From contig DAOPYA010000009.1 in the NCBI GenBank assembly GCA_035352635.1, forward strand, positions 1 to 64,000: a stretch of DNA of 64,000 bases, given 5' to 3'. The position numbers and the translations under genes are program-made. Shown here piece after piece: positions 42,928-49,989 of this stretch. How positions within the stretch are numbered: position 1 is the stretch's first letter; each line of letters opens with the position of its first letter. The notes under the pieces are model-generated. The model saw only the letters and a program-made list of their open reading frames with translations. It was not told where the DNA came from and did no database searches. The DNA comes from Rifleibacterium sp035352635. GTDB taxonomy: Bacteria; Muiribacteriota; Ozemobacteria; Ozemobacterales; Ozemobacteraceae.

Positions 42928-43302
42928 TCAGATTATCGAAGGCTCATCCTGGGCGTGGTCTTCATCGCCGGCCGGTTTGCCGAGAAAGGTTACCTGGTCG
43001 CCGACTACCTGGGTCATATACTGGGTTTTGCCTTCGCTGTTCTGATAACTTCTGGTTTCGAGGCGGCCTTCTACGAGCACCGGGCGGCCCTTTTTTAAAT
43101 AGCGGTTGCAGATGTCGGCGGTGTTGTTCCAGACGACGATGCGGAAAAAGGTCGTATCAGTCTTGAGTTCGCCCGCACTGTTGCGCCAGCGCTTGTTGAC
43201 CGCCACCGAAAAGGTTGCGACGCGGTTGCCATTGCCTGTTTCTTTGATCTGCGGGTCACGGGCCAAATTTCCTGCCAGAAGCACACGATTGATTCCTACC
43301 AT
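42928..43302 (-). CDS. ssb: Single-stranded DNA-binding protein
   Basis: GGAGG precedes ATG 43302. The 124-residue protein is almost entirely the SSB OB-fold: INRVLLAGNLARDPQIKET, GNRVATFSVAVNKRW, DTTFFRIVVWNNTADICNRYL, GRPVLVEGRLETRSY and TQVVGDQVTFLG. It coats single-stranded DNA in replication, repair and uptake. Typical SSBs are 150-180 residues and end in DDDIPF; this one has only a short acidic tail ending EDHAQDEPSII, without the canonical partner-binding tip. It stands near ComEA and ComEC, so a role in transformation is possible. Confidence 0.93.
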   Translation of the reverse strand: MVGINRVLLAGNLARDPQIKETGNGNRVATFSVAVNKRWRNSAGELKTDTTFFRIVVWNNTADICNRYLKKGRPVLVEGRLETRSYQNSEGKTQYMTQVVGDQVTFLGKPAGDEDHAQDEPSII

Positions 43303-43408
43303 TTTATTTCCTCCAGATTTTTTTATCGCAAACAGGTCTCACTGATAAATCAATCTAAAAAGGAAAAAGGGAAAAAATAGTTTATTTTTTTTTTATAATT
43401 GCCAGAAC

Positions 43409-44188
43409 CTAGATTCGGCCGAGCAAAGAGTAATAAACCAGGCCTATCCACTCGTGCAGAGCTGCGTTTATTGAGGTCAGATAATGCTCTGACGCGTAAT
43501 ACACGCCCGAAGCTGTGTGGGTTGGCGCGGGCAGAACCTCAAAACCCCGACGGGCAAAGGTCAGCACCGACCGGTAGATGTGGGCATTGCTGGTTACGAG
43601 AAGAATTCGGTTAATGCCCGCGGGTTGAAGGATTTTTTGAATGTATTCAGCTTCGGTAGCGGTAGTTACTATGTCCTTGCTGATCAGAATGCTTATGCTG
43701 GCCTGATCAACCGCAAACATGCTGGTAAAACTTGCCACCCAGGCAGCCTCAGCGTGCCCGTCGATTCTTGAATACCCGGTGCTGATGAGCAGCAATGGTG
43801 CCCGACCTTCCTGCAACAGGCTCAGGCCATGCGTCACTCTTTGAAAACCGCTGTAGCCTGGTTCGCCATTTTTCATGGCCCCCGAAGCCAGCACTACGAT
43901 TGCCTGGGCATTTTCTTTCGCGTGTTCCATGACCAGAGGTTCAGCGAGGTAGCCACCAAGCGGAAAAGCGCTGCCGAGGATCACAAAAACCGCCAGCAGC
44001 AGCATGCCGTCTTTCCAGTTCAGGGCGTGGCCACTGCTGAATGTTTTGGCGGTTTGCCGTGAAGCGAGGTAGTGAATCGCTATAATGGCGACGAACAGAC
44101 CCGCAAAAAAATGTTGGTGCGGCTGGTTGATCTGCCCCATTGCCAGGTAGAGAATCGTTGGAAGAATCAGGATCAGGAATCTTTTCAT
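43409..44188 (-). CDS. DUF218 (YdcF/ElyC-like) membrane protein
   Basis: This 259-residue protein has two N-terminal hydrophobic helices and a third near residues 64-84 (MLLLAVFVILGSAFPLGGYL), then a DUF218 domain: AQAIVVLASGAMKNG, GLSLLQEGRAPLLLISTGYS, ILISKDIVTTATEAEYI, RILLVTSNAHIYRSVLTFARRG. Members such as ElyC and SanA act at the inner membrane in envelope or lipid-carrier homeostasis, with unsettled biochemistry. It lies three bases after the ComEC gene stop, so the two are probably co-transcribed. Confidence 0.85.
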   Translation of the reverse strand: MKRFLILILPTILYLAMGQINQPHQHFFAGLFVAIIAIHYLASRQTAKTFSSGHALNWKDGMLLLAVFVILGSAFPLGGYLAEPLVMEHAKENAQAIVVLASGAMKNGEPGYSGFQRVTHGLSLLQEGRAPLLLISTGYSRIDGHAEAAWVASFTSMFAVDQASISILISKDIVTTATEAEYIQKILQPAGINRILLVTSNAHIYRSVLTFARRGFEVLPAPTHTASGVYYASEHYLTSINAALHEWIGLVYYSLLGRI

Positions 44189-44191
44189 GGT

Positions 44192-46399
44192 TTATTGTTC
44201 TGGCCTTATTCTGGAATTTTGTGCCTGACGGCTCTGGTTGTCGAAGTCTATGAATTCACGGCACCATGCCAGCATATCTTGCCGCAGCGTGAAATGCTGT
44301 TCGATTGATTCAGAAAAGTTTTCGCCAGCCAGAATTCGCTCAAGCTGACGGCGGGCGCGATAAAAGACGGTCTGCCCCCGCGAAATCAGCATCATAAAAT
44401 TCTCTGACCGCGATCTGCTCAGTATGGCAGAATGCAGAACCAGTTCGGCGAGGATCGCGGTAGCCAGGTTTCTGTCTTTGACCGGTTGGCCGATGCGAAT
44501 TTCTCCGGGCTGGGGGGGCGGGTTGAGGTGGGCGCTGATGCGATTGAGAATTTCATTGCCGGTCAGTGCCATCAGAAGGATGTGAGATTGCAGAAGCCTC
44601 TCTGGCTCGCTGTTGAAGGTCTGACGGTCAAGGTCGATGATCTGATGGTATAGGTTCTGGCTGTCGATGCTGAGCAGATGCAAGGGTATCAGGGCATTTT
44701 CAACGGATTTTAAGTTTTTGAGCGGCTTGCGCCTGAATTCGCAAAGCATTTCGTCCATGGCGGCAAGGGTCGGTGCATGTCTGAACGGATTTGCAGCCTT
44801 GGGGGCCGCTGCGGGGGCGGGTGGTTTATCGCTGGCAATGGTTTTCGAGATATTCTGAAGTTGTGCGACCGGTGGGGCTTCGATCCCGGGGGCTTTTTCA
44901 GGGGCTGTTTTTTTGGTTTCACTTTTTATGAGGGCGGCGGCGAAGCGTTTCTGGTTGCTGCGGGCTGCCAGCAGGAGCATACCCGCATATAATACGGCGA
45001 TCAGAACTCCGGGCAGGTTGCCGACATAAAAGAACTGGCCGGGAATAGCCTGGAATCTGCTCATCAGGCCAAGCATGCCATCGAGAACCAGCGAAAGCCC
45101 TGGGGCGATAATGATCGAAGCCGATGGCCAGAATATTGCCAGCAACGCAGTTATAAACGCCACCGGCAGAATATAACTGAATGACCAGATGATCAGCGGG
45201 TTGACCAGCAGGGCAGCCGTCGAAACCGTGCCGAACAGCATTGCTGTTAAGGGCATGGTTCCAAAGCCTGCGGCCATCGAGACGGCAAAATACCTGGCCA
45301 GGGGCGCCGGAAAAAACCATCGTTTCAGGGTTTCTTCGATCGGCACCCTGAGAAAAATTATGCTGATCACGGCCGTGAAACTGAGCTGAAACGCCGCGTT
45401 GCCTACCAGCTGCGGGTTAGCCAGCAGCAACAGGAAAGCGGCGATTGCCACCGGTCGGGTCGGCGATGGGCTGGCCTCGAGATGCAGAACCGCTACCACG
45501 CAGATATACATTATGAAAGCTCGCCAGACTGATGGGCTGCCAACCGTTGTCATTGAGTAGATCAGCAGAAAAACTGCGATCATGACGCTGCGCGACAGTG
45601 GTGGCACCCTGAACCAGTGAAGAATTGCCGCAAGAAAGATTATCAAAACCATTATGTGCTGCCCTGAGACTGCCAGAATATGGCTCACACCGGTTTCCCT
45701 GAAAAGTACGCGGTCTTCCAGGCTGATCTGGCTGGTGTCGCCGAGTATCAGCCCGATAACTATGCCGGCATGCCGTGCCGGCAATACGCTGTGCAAGCTG
45801 TCGCGCAATTTTCGTTGAATCTTGCCGGTCAGATTCGATACTGAAAGGTTTCCCGTTATATTTTCAAGGGTTTTACCATGAAAAACCGGCGGAACACCGG
45901 GTGAACCCACTGAAAAATGGCCGGTCAACGAGTAACTCTGCTCGGGTTCAGGCATGGTTTCGGGGGCTTTAATGCTGCAGTCAACGAACCCGGGCACCGC
46001 AATCTTCTGGTCGTTTGCACTGTATAAAGTATCGCTCATCTTGAATCTGACGTTTCCGGCACGACTCAAGCTGAGTTCTCCCTTGAATCTGCCTGTCAGG
46101 GTGCCTTGTGATCCATCGAGAGCCAGAAAATGAGAGTAATCCGCGGGCGGTACCATCAGCAGATTGCCATAAAAAGCCGCTGAAGATAGAGCCGCCAGCG
46201 CCAGAAAAATGAATTGCCATGGCTGAAGCGCCCGGGGAAAAGTCAGCAGCAGGCTGACGACAGCGGCAACCAGCAGGGCAGAGTGCATTCCGGCTGGCAG
46301 CGCCGCTGCGAGCAACAGCCCGACCACAAACAGTGCCACAAAGAGCACCAGCATGTCTGGTGAGGCGATTGTGATGCGGTTGCCTGCGTGTTTAGTCAT
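44192..46399 (-). CDS. comEC: ComEC/Rec2 competence channel lacking the metallo-beta-lactamase domain
   Basis: This 735-residue protein starts at ATG 46399, overlapping ComEA by eight bases. Residues ~15-80 are membrane helices, ~95-175 an OB-fold-like periplasmic part, and ~195-480 the Competence domain with its hallmark LILGDTSQISLEDRVLFRETG and VSHILAVSGQHIMVL, plus GSPSVWRAFIMY. ComEC forms the inner-membrane channel for incoming single-stranded DNA. The usual C-terminal metallo-beta-lactamase nuclease domain is absent. In its place are ~230 residues: a Pro/Ala-rich linker (KAPGIEAPPVAQL...APAAAPKAANP) and a helical domain of unknown type. Confidence 0.88.
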   Translation of the reverse strand: MTKHAGNRITIASPDMLVLFVALFVVGLLLAAALPAGMHSALLVAAVVSLLLTFPRALQPWQFIFLALAALSSAAFYGNLLMVPPADYSHFLALDGSQGTLTGRFKGELSLSRAGNVRFKMSDTLYSANDQKIAVPGFVDCSIKAPETMPEPEQSYSLTGHFSVGSPGVPPVFHGKTLENITGNLSVSNLTGKIQRKLRDSLHSVLPARHAGIVIGLILGDTSQISLEDRVLFRETGVSHILAVSGQHIMVLIIFLAAILHWFRVPPLSRSVMIAVFLLIYSMTTVGSPSVWRAFIMYICVVAVLHLEASPSPTRPVAIAAFLLLLANPQLVGNAAFQLSFTAVISIIFLRVPIEETLKRWFFPAPLARYFAVSMAAGFGTMPLTAMLFGTVSTAALLVNPLIIWSFSYILPVAFITALLAIFWPSASIIIAPGLSLVLDGMLGLMSRFQAIPGQFFYVGNLPGVLIAVLYAGMLLLAARSNQKRFAAALIKSETKKTAPEKAPGIEAPPVAQLQNISKTIASDKPPAPAAAPKAANPFRHAPTLAAMDEMLCEFRRKPLKNLKSVENALIPLHLLSIDSQNLYHQIIDLDRQTFNSEPERLLQSHILLMALTGNEILNRISAHLNPPPQPGEIRIGQPVKDRNLATAILAELVLHSAILSRSRSENFMMLISRGQTVFYRARRQLERILAGENFSESIEQHFTLRQDMLAWCREFIDFDNQSRQAQNSRIRPEQ

Positions 46400-46820
46400 T
46401 ACTATTCAGTTTTACGCCTGCTTCTTTGAGATTTTTGATTTTAGCCGGCCCGATGCTTTTAACCCGGTCGTCGAAGTCGCGCCAGTCAAAAAACTTGCCG
46501 GCTTTCCGTTCTTCAATGATCAGGGATGCTGTTTTTGAGCCGATGCCCGGCAAGCCGCGCAGATCTTCAAAAGTGGCTTCGTTGATAATCACGTGGTCGG
46601 GTGCCGCGACGCCTGACTGGCGAATTTCGACGGATACCGGGATTCTGTTGTTCAGGTCAACGCTGAGTTGGTGCGAACCCGCTGCGATGAACTTCTGTAA
46701 TGAAACCGTGTCTGAGCCGGTCAGCATGAAACCAAGGCCGAGCAACAGTGGCACCATGCAGAGAGCGCGAAAGCTCCAGATTTCAATGGGGTTCAGAGGA
46801 AACAAATTTTTAACCCCCAT
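46392..46820 (-). CDS. comEA: ComEA-like helix-hairpin-helix DNA-binding protein
   Basis: The 142-residue protein has one N-terminal transmembrane helix (FRALCMVPLLLGLGFML) and a C-terminal helix-hairpin-helix pair (INEATFEDLRGLPGIGSKTA, LIIEERKAGKFFDWRDF, KSIGPAKIKNLKEAG), the ComEA signature. ComEA binds incoming double-stranded DNA outside the inner membrane and passes it to ComEC, encoded next with an 8-base overlap. The start overlaps the upstream gene by 28 bases. The linker region carries a short beta-like segment (VDLNNRIPVSVEIRQ) in place of the SLBB domain. Confidence 0.9.
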   Translation of the reverse strand: MGVKNLFPLNPIEIWSFRALCMVPLLLGLGFMLTGSDTVSLQKFIAAGSHQLSVDLNNRIPVSVEIRQSGVAAPDHVIINEATFEDLRGLPGIGSKTASLIIEERKAGKFFDWRDFDDRVKSIGPAKIKNLKEAGVKLNSND

Positions 46821-47545
46821 TCTGTCTGGGAAATGCTGGCCGGCCTCGCGCCGATGGCTTTTCTAACCTGTTTCAGGCTTTTCAGTTCGCGAAGTGGGTC
46901 TGCGGCAAACTGCTGCCGGTTAAAAACTTTCTGTTGCCAGCCCCCGTTTTCGAGGGCATACCTTACGCAGACCAGGTTGGCAAAGCTTTCAGAAACCAGG
47001 GCGAGATTCTGCCATGCAAAATTGGCCGCCCGGGCGATATGTGCCGCCAGCAAGGGCGCGAATGGGTAAAGGCAGGCGGCAACCAGCGCGTTTTCGTGAT
47101 CGGCAAGGTTGATGCCCGGTGGGGCAAGCCTGACGGCGTGCTTGAGTTCGGTCAGGGCAGCCATGGCGTTCTCGCGGTGCCTGACGTGGTCGCCGGCCCG
47201 GTAGGCGGCTTCGAGCCATGGGGCGGCCGCGAAAGCACTTACCGGGCGGTTCAGTTGCTGATATAGCCTGGCGAGCCATTTAAATGCGGGTTCGAGTTCT
47301 TGCTGGCGTGGCAGGCCGCTCTGACTGAGGCAGGCGATTCGGCAGGCATCAGTGCCATATTCGCGTTGCAGGTCTTCGGTGAAAGGCATCTCACAGGCAA
47401 ATGGCGAGATAAAGCCGGGCGTCTGTTCCTGCCATAACTGCGCGAACCTGTTTCTGATATCGTTATCGAGTGAAGAACAAGATAACAAAACAGGCCATTG
47501 CCTGGCCTGTTTCTCGATGCTGTGTGGGTTATACCGCGCGGTCAA
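46793..47545 (-). CDS. Leucyl-tRNA-synthetase-like fragment protein without catalytic core
   Basis: A TTG at 47545 overlaps the previous stop (TTGA) and gives 250 residues. The N-terminus TARYNPHSIEKQARQW resembles the start of class Ia synthetases, REYGTDACRIACLSQ resembles the YGADALRL segment after KMSKS, and the rest resembles the anticodon-binding helices and C-terminal end of LeuRS (AMAALTELKHAV, LYPFAPLLAAHI, VFNRQQFAADPLRELKSLKQV). HIGH, the editing domain and KMSKS are absent, so it cannot charge tRNA. It may be a domesticated tRNA- or RNA-binding protein. The LeuRS relation is from pattern recognition only. Confidence 0.55.
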   Translation of the reverse strand: MTARYNPHSIEKQARQWPVLLSCSSLDNDIRNRFAQLWQEQTPGFISPFACEMPFTEDLQREYGTDACRIACLSQSGLPRQQELEPAFKWLARLYQQLNRPVSAFAAAPWLEAAYRAGDHVRHRENAMAALTELKHAVRLAPPGINLADHENALVAACLYPFAPLLAAHIARAANFAWQNLALVSESFANLVCVRYALENGGWQQKVFNRQQFAADPLRELKSLKQVRKAIGARPASISQTEWGLKICFL

Positions 47546-48237
47546 CGGGTGAGCAGACCCCAGAGCTGCCTGGTTTTTTCGTTTTCGATGCCGGCATCGG
47601 TTGTGGCAAAAAAGAGCAGCTCACGCGCCTGATTGATGATAGCTGGTTCCTGGAGCGCTTTGCCGCAGGCAATCAGAAATCTGATTTCGAAAACAAAGAA
47701 ATCCTGGTCGGTTTCTGAGGCTTTCTTTTCGACTTCAAGAAGGTCTTTCATCGCTTTTTCATAGTCGCCGGCCTGGTAAAGTTGCAGTAACTTGACTATT
47801 TCGCCGGCGGTGCTGATATTCTGGTTGTTTTCCTGGCGGCGGGCGGCGTCAGACAGCAACTTAACCGCCTCTTCGGCCTTTTTAACCCAGACCGTGTCTG
47901 CCTTAAGCTCAAAAAAGTTTTCGTGAGCTATCGACAGGCAGAGACCGATGATGACTTCATTGACTTCGTCAGGGGTATAAAAGGTGCCCGAGGCAACCTT
48001 GCGATAAAAATCAATGCTTGGCGAAAAGGTTTCGCGGGCCGCCGCAAAATTTTTGTAGGCTTCTTCAAGATTACCTTTGTTGAAGTCAAGAAAGCCAGTG
48101 GCCATCAACTGCGTCTGCTTTTTCTGCTGGCGATTGCCGTGAAAAATAAACCCCCCGGCGGCAACAAGGCCGACCAGAATCAGCAAAATCAGTATCAGGG
48201 CTATGTAGCCGCGTGGGCGACTATTCAAGATCTTCAT
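47542..48237 (-). CDS. Membrane-anchored helical-repeat protein
   Basis: From ATG 48237 the product is 231 residues, overlapping the upstream DUF2225 gene by 17 bases. A single N-terminal membrane helix (GYIALILILLILVGLVAAGGF) is followed by helical repeats of TPR character (ATGFLDFNKGNLEEAYKNFA, LLQLYQAGDYEKAMKDLLEV). The frame extends to 48399 inside the upstream gene; the later start is preferred because it places the helix directly after a short basic n-region. It has no known function; operon context links it to the DUF2225 protein. Confidence 0.65.
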   Translation of the reverse strand: MKILNSRPRGYIALILILLILVGLVAAGGFIFHGNRQQKKQTQLMATGFLDFNKGNLEEAYKNFAAARETFSPSIDFYRKVASGTFYTPDEVNEVIIGLCLSIAHENFFELKADTVWVKKAEEAVKLLSDAARRQENNQNISTAGEIVKLLQLYQAGDYEKAMKDLLEVEKKASETDQDFFVFEIRFLIACGKALQEPAIINQARELLFFATTDAGIENEKTRQLWGLLTR

Positions 48238-49210
48238 CGGGGCTGTCACCATCGGGTTCATCCTGCGGGATTGGCAAATTGGGAACGGTATTCGTTTCGT
48301 GGCGCATTTCACGGGCCTGATTGACAAACCAGAGAATAATGCCCTGGGCGCTTTGACTGCCGTAAATAATCTGTTCAAGAAATTTGTTGCTGTGCTCAAT
48401 ATCGCCCATCAGACGATTGGCACCGGCCAGAATATACATAATTTCGAATACCCGCGACTGCGGAATGTTTTCTTTGGGTATTCTGCTGCCATCAGGCATA
48501 AAGGCATCGTCAACACCGCTGGCAGCATTGGTGATGGTCAGAAAACTGATTGCCTCTTTGAGATACGCCTGTTCAAAATCGCGGTAATGCTTTTGCAGCG
48601 CCGGATCAGGGGTACTTTCCGCGGCATCGCGGGCTGTCCAGGCACCATTGAGGTAAGTATAGCCCAACAGGCGATGATTGGCCTTGCGGGCCTTGCAACA
48701 GATGGCTGCCAGTTCCCACGAACGAATGGCGGCTTCGAGATCGCCATCTCTTTGCAGTTCGTTAAAAGGCTTGCCCTTGGCCAGCAGGCTGCCGGCGACT
48801 CTTTCGAGCAGCGGCTTGATCTGCCTGAGAATGGCAATATTGGTCGGAGTCAGTTCACGCAGCTTCTCAGCTTCGAGGTCTTTCCAGATCTGCTGCCCGG
48901 AAGATGCGGCTTTAACCCGGTTGGCGGCTTCCCATTGGGATTTGTGGTTGTCAAGAAAAGCCTTGCGTCGAGCGTCTTCCTGGTTCATCAGCGGGCAGAA
49001 AAATTTATCTTCGGCGGCATAAAGGCAGTGGGGGCAGACGCAGACATTAAAATAACGTGGGTTGATAGTGCCGAGGTAGACCGGGCGATAATCTATATCG
49101 CGTTTGTCTAGACTGAACTGTTTCTTTTTTAGCAGGTAACGTTTGAATTCTTTGTTGCAAACAGGGCAGGTTATGTCTTTCGCCACAAAAAGTTTATCGT
49201 TCAGAGCCAT
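48221..49210 (-). CDS. DUF2225 zinc-ribbon protein
   Basis: ATG 49210 follows GGTGGA; GTG 49219 is an alternative. The 329-residue protein opens with the DUF2225 pattern: DITCPVCNKEF, then a pair in NVCVCPHCLYAAEDKFF, so four cysteines probably bind zinc. The rest is helical with TPR-like repeats (AIRSWELAAICCKARKANHR, FEIMYILAGANRLMGDIEHS) and an acidic tail. The family is widespread in anaerobes and has no assigned function. It is cytoplasmic, first in a run of overlapping genes ending with ComEA and ComEC. Confidence 0.85.
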   Translation of the reverse strand: MALNDKLFVAKDITCPVCNKEFKRYLLKKKQFSLDKRDIDYRPVYLGTINPRYFNVCVCPHCLYAAEDKFFCPLMNQEDARRKAFLDNHKSQWEAANRVKAASSGQQIWKDLEAEKLRELTPTNIAILRQIKPLLERVAGSLLAKGKPFNELQRDGDLEAAIRSWELAAICCKARKANHRLLGYTYLNGAWTARDAAESTPDPALQKHYRDFEQAYLKEAISFLTITNAASGVDDAFMPDGSRIPKENIPQSRVFEIMYILAGANRLMGDIEHSNKFLEQIIYGSQSAQGIILWFVNQAREMRHETNTVPNLPIPQDEPDGDSPDEDLE

Positions 49211-49272
49211 AAATTCCACCGTCGTTTCTTGGGTAGGTTTAACTGATAAATTGTTATTACCATAACTTAAAA

Positions 49273-49989
49273 CTAGAGAATTCGCAACAGTTTATGCACT
49301 TGAGGTATCCATCTGACCTCAAAAAAGTGGGGCCGGAAAAGCTGAATCCAGCTGGTAATTGTTCCTGTGTCCCAGTCGCTGATGTGTGCTGGAAAAAGCG
49401 CGCATGGCTGCAAAACCAGAGTGAACTTCCCTGGCTCGAGTTCCCCGATCATTTTGAGCAGCCTGGCGGGGGCGTCGTCAACATCAATGGCCAGCCGGAA
49501 ATAAGTGCTGCAAGGGTCTGCGTGCCCGATTATTTTTGCCAGCGCCCGACTGCTGCGCAGCTGACTCAGGCCTGAACCACAGGTGAGATCGATGCACCAG
49601 CGGTTAACCAGCGGGGCCAGGCGCAGGTATTCTTTAACCGGCGTGCCAGCGGTCTGCATGAACGTGGCAATATTGTGGTTTCGCAATATCTGCAGCATGT
49701 CTGCCAGAAAATCAGGCTGGTGCAGAGGGTCGTCACCGATAAAAGCCACGCTGAAAAACTCTTCGAGCGGGTAGGTATCGGCAAGTAATTGAAAGAGTCG
49801 CGAAGGTGATACCGGGTTGCGGGCATAGTGGTTTCTCGCGCCCGGCAGGGTTCTCAGCACAAAAGTATCATCATCAGCTGATTGCCCGGGTGCTGCAAGC
49901 CTGACAAAAAGCTGCATGGTGCCGACCAGCAACCCTTCACCCTGAATTGAAGCGAAAACTTCGCTGATGTTACCTCTTGGTGTTTTCAA
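49273..49989 (-). CDS. QueE-like protein that has lost the radical-SAM cysteines
   Basis: The 238-residue product (TTG 49989; TTG 50001 is an alternative, both inside the end of ligA) follows the fold of 7-carboxy-7-deazaguanine synthase: GNISEVFASIQGEG, MQLFVRLAAP, FSVAFIGDDPLHQPDFLADML (the GGEP region, here GDDP) and NIATFMQTAGTP (the ETNGT region). In QueE the FVRLAGC is followed by CxxxCxxC for the 4Fe-4S cluster; here it reads AAPGQSADDD with no cysteines. It cannot be a normal radical-SAM enzyme. It may be a repurposed binding protein or a decaying gene with an intact frame. Confidence 0.7.
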   Translation of the reverse strand: MKTPRGNISEVFASIQGEGLLVGTMQLFVRLAAPGQSADDDTFVLRTLPGARNHYARNPVSPSRLFQLLADTYPLEEFFSVAFIGDDPLHQPDFLADMLQILRNHNIATFMQTAGTPVKEYLRLAPLVNRWCIDLTCGSGLSQLRSSRALAKIIGHADPCSTYFRLAIDVDDAPARLLKMIGELEPGKFTLVLQPCALFPAHISDWDTGTITSWIQLFRPHFFEVRWIPQVHKLLRIL

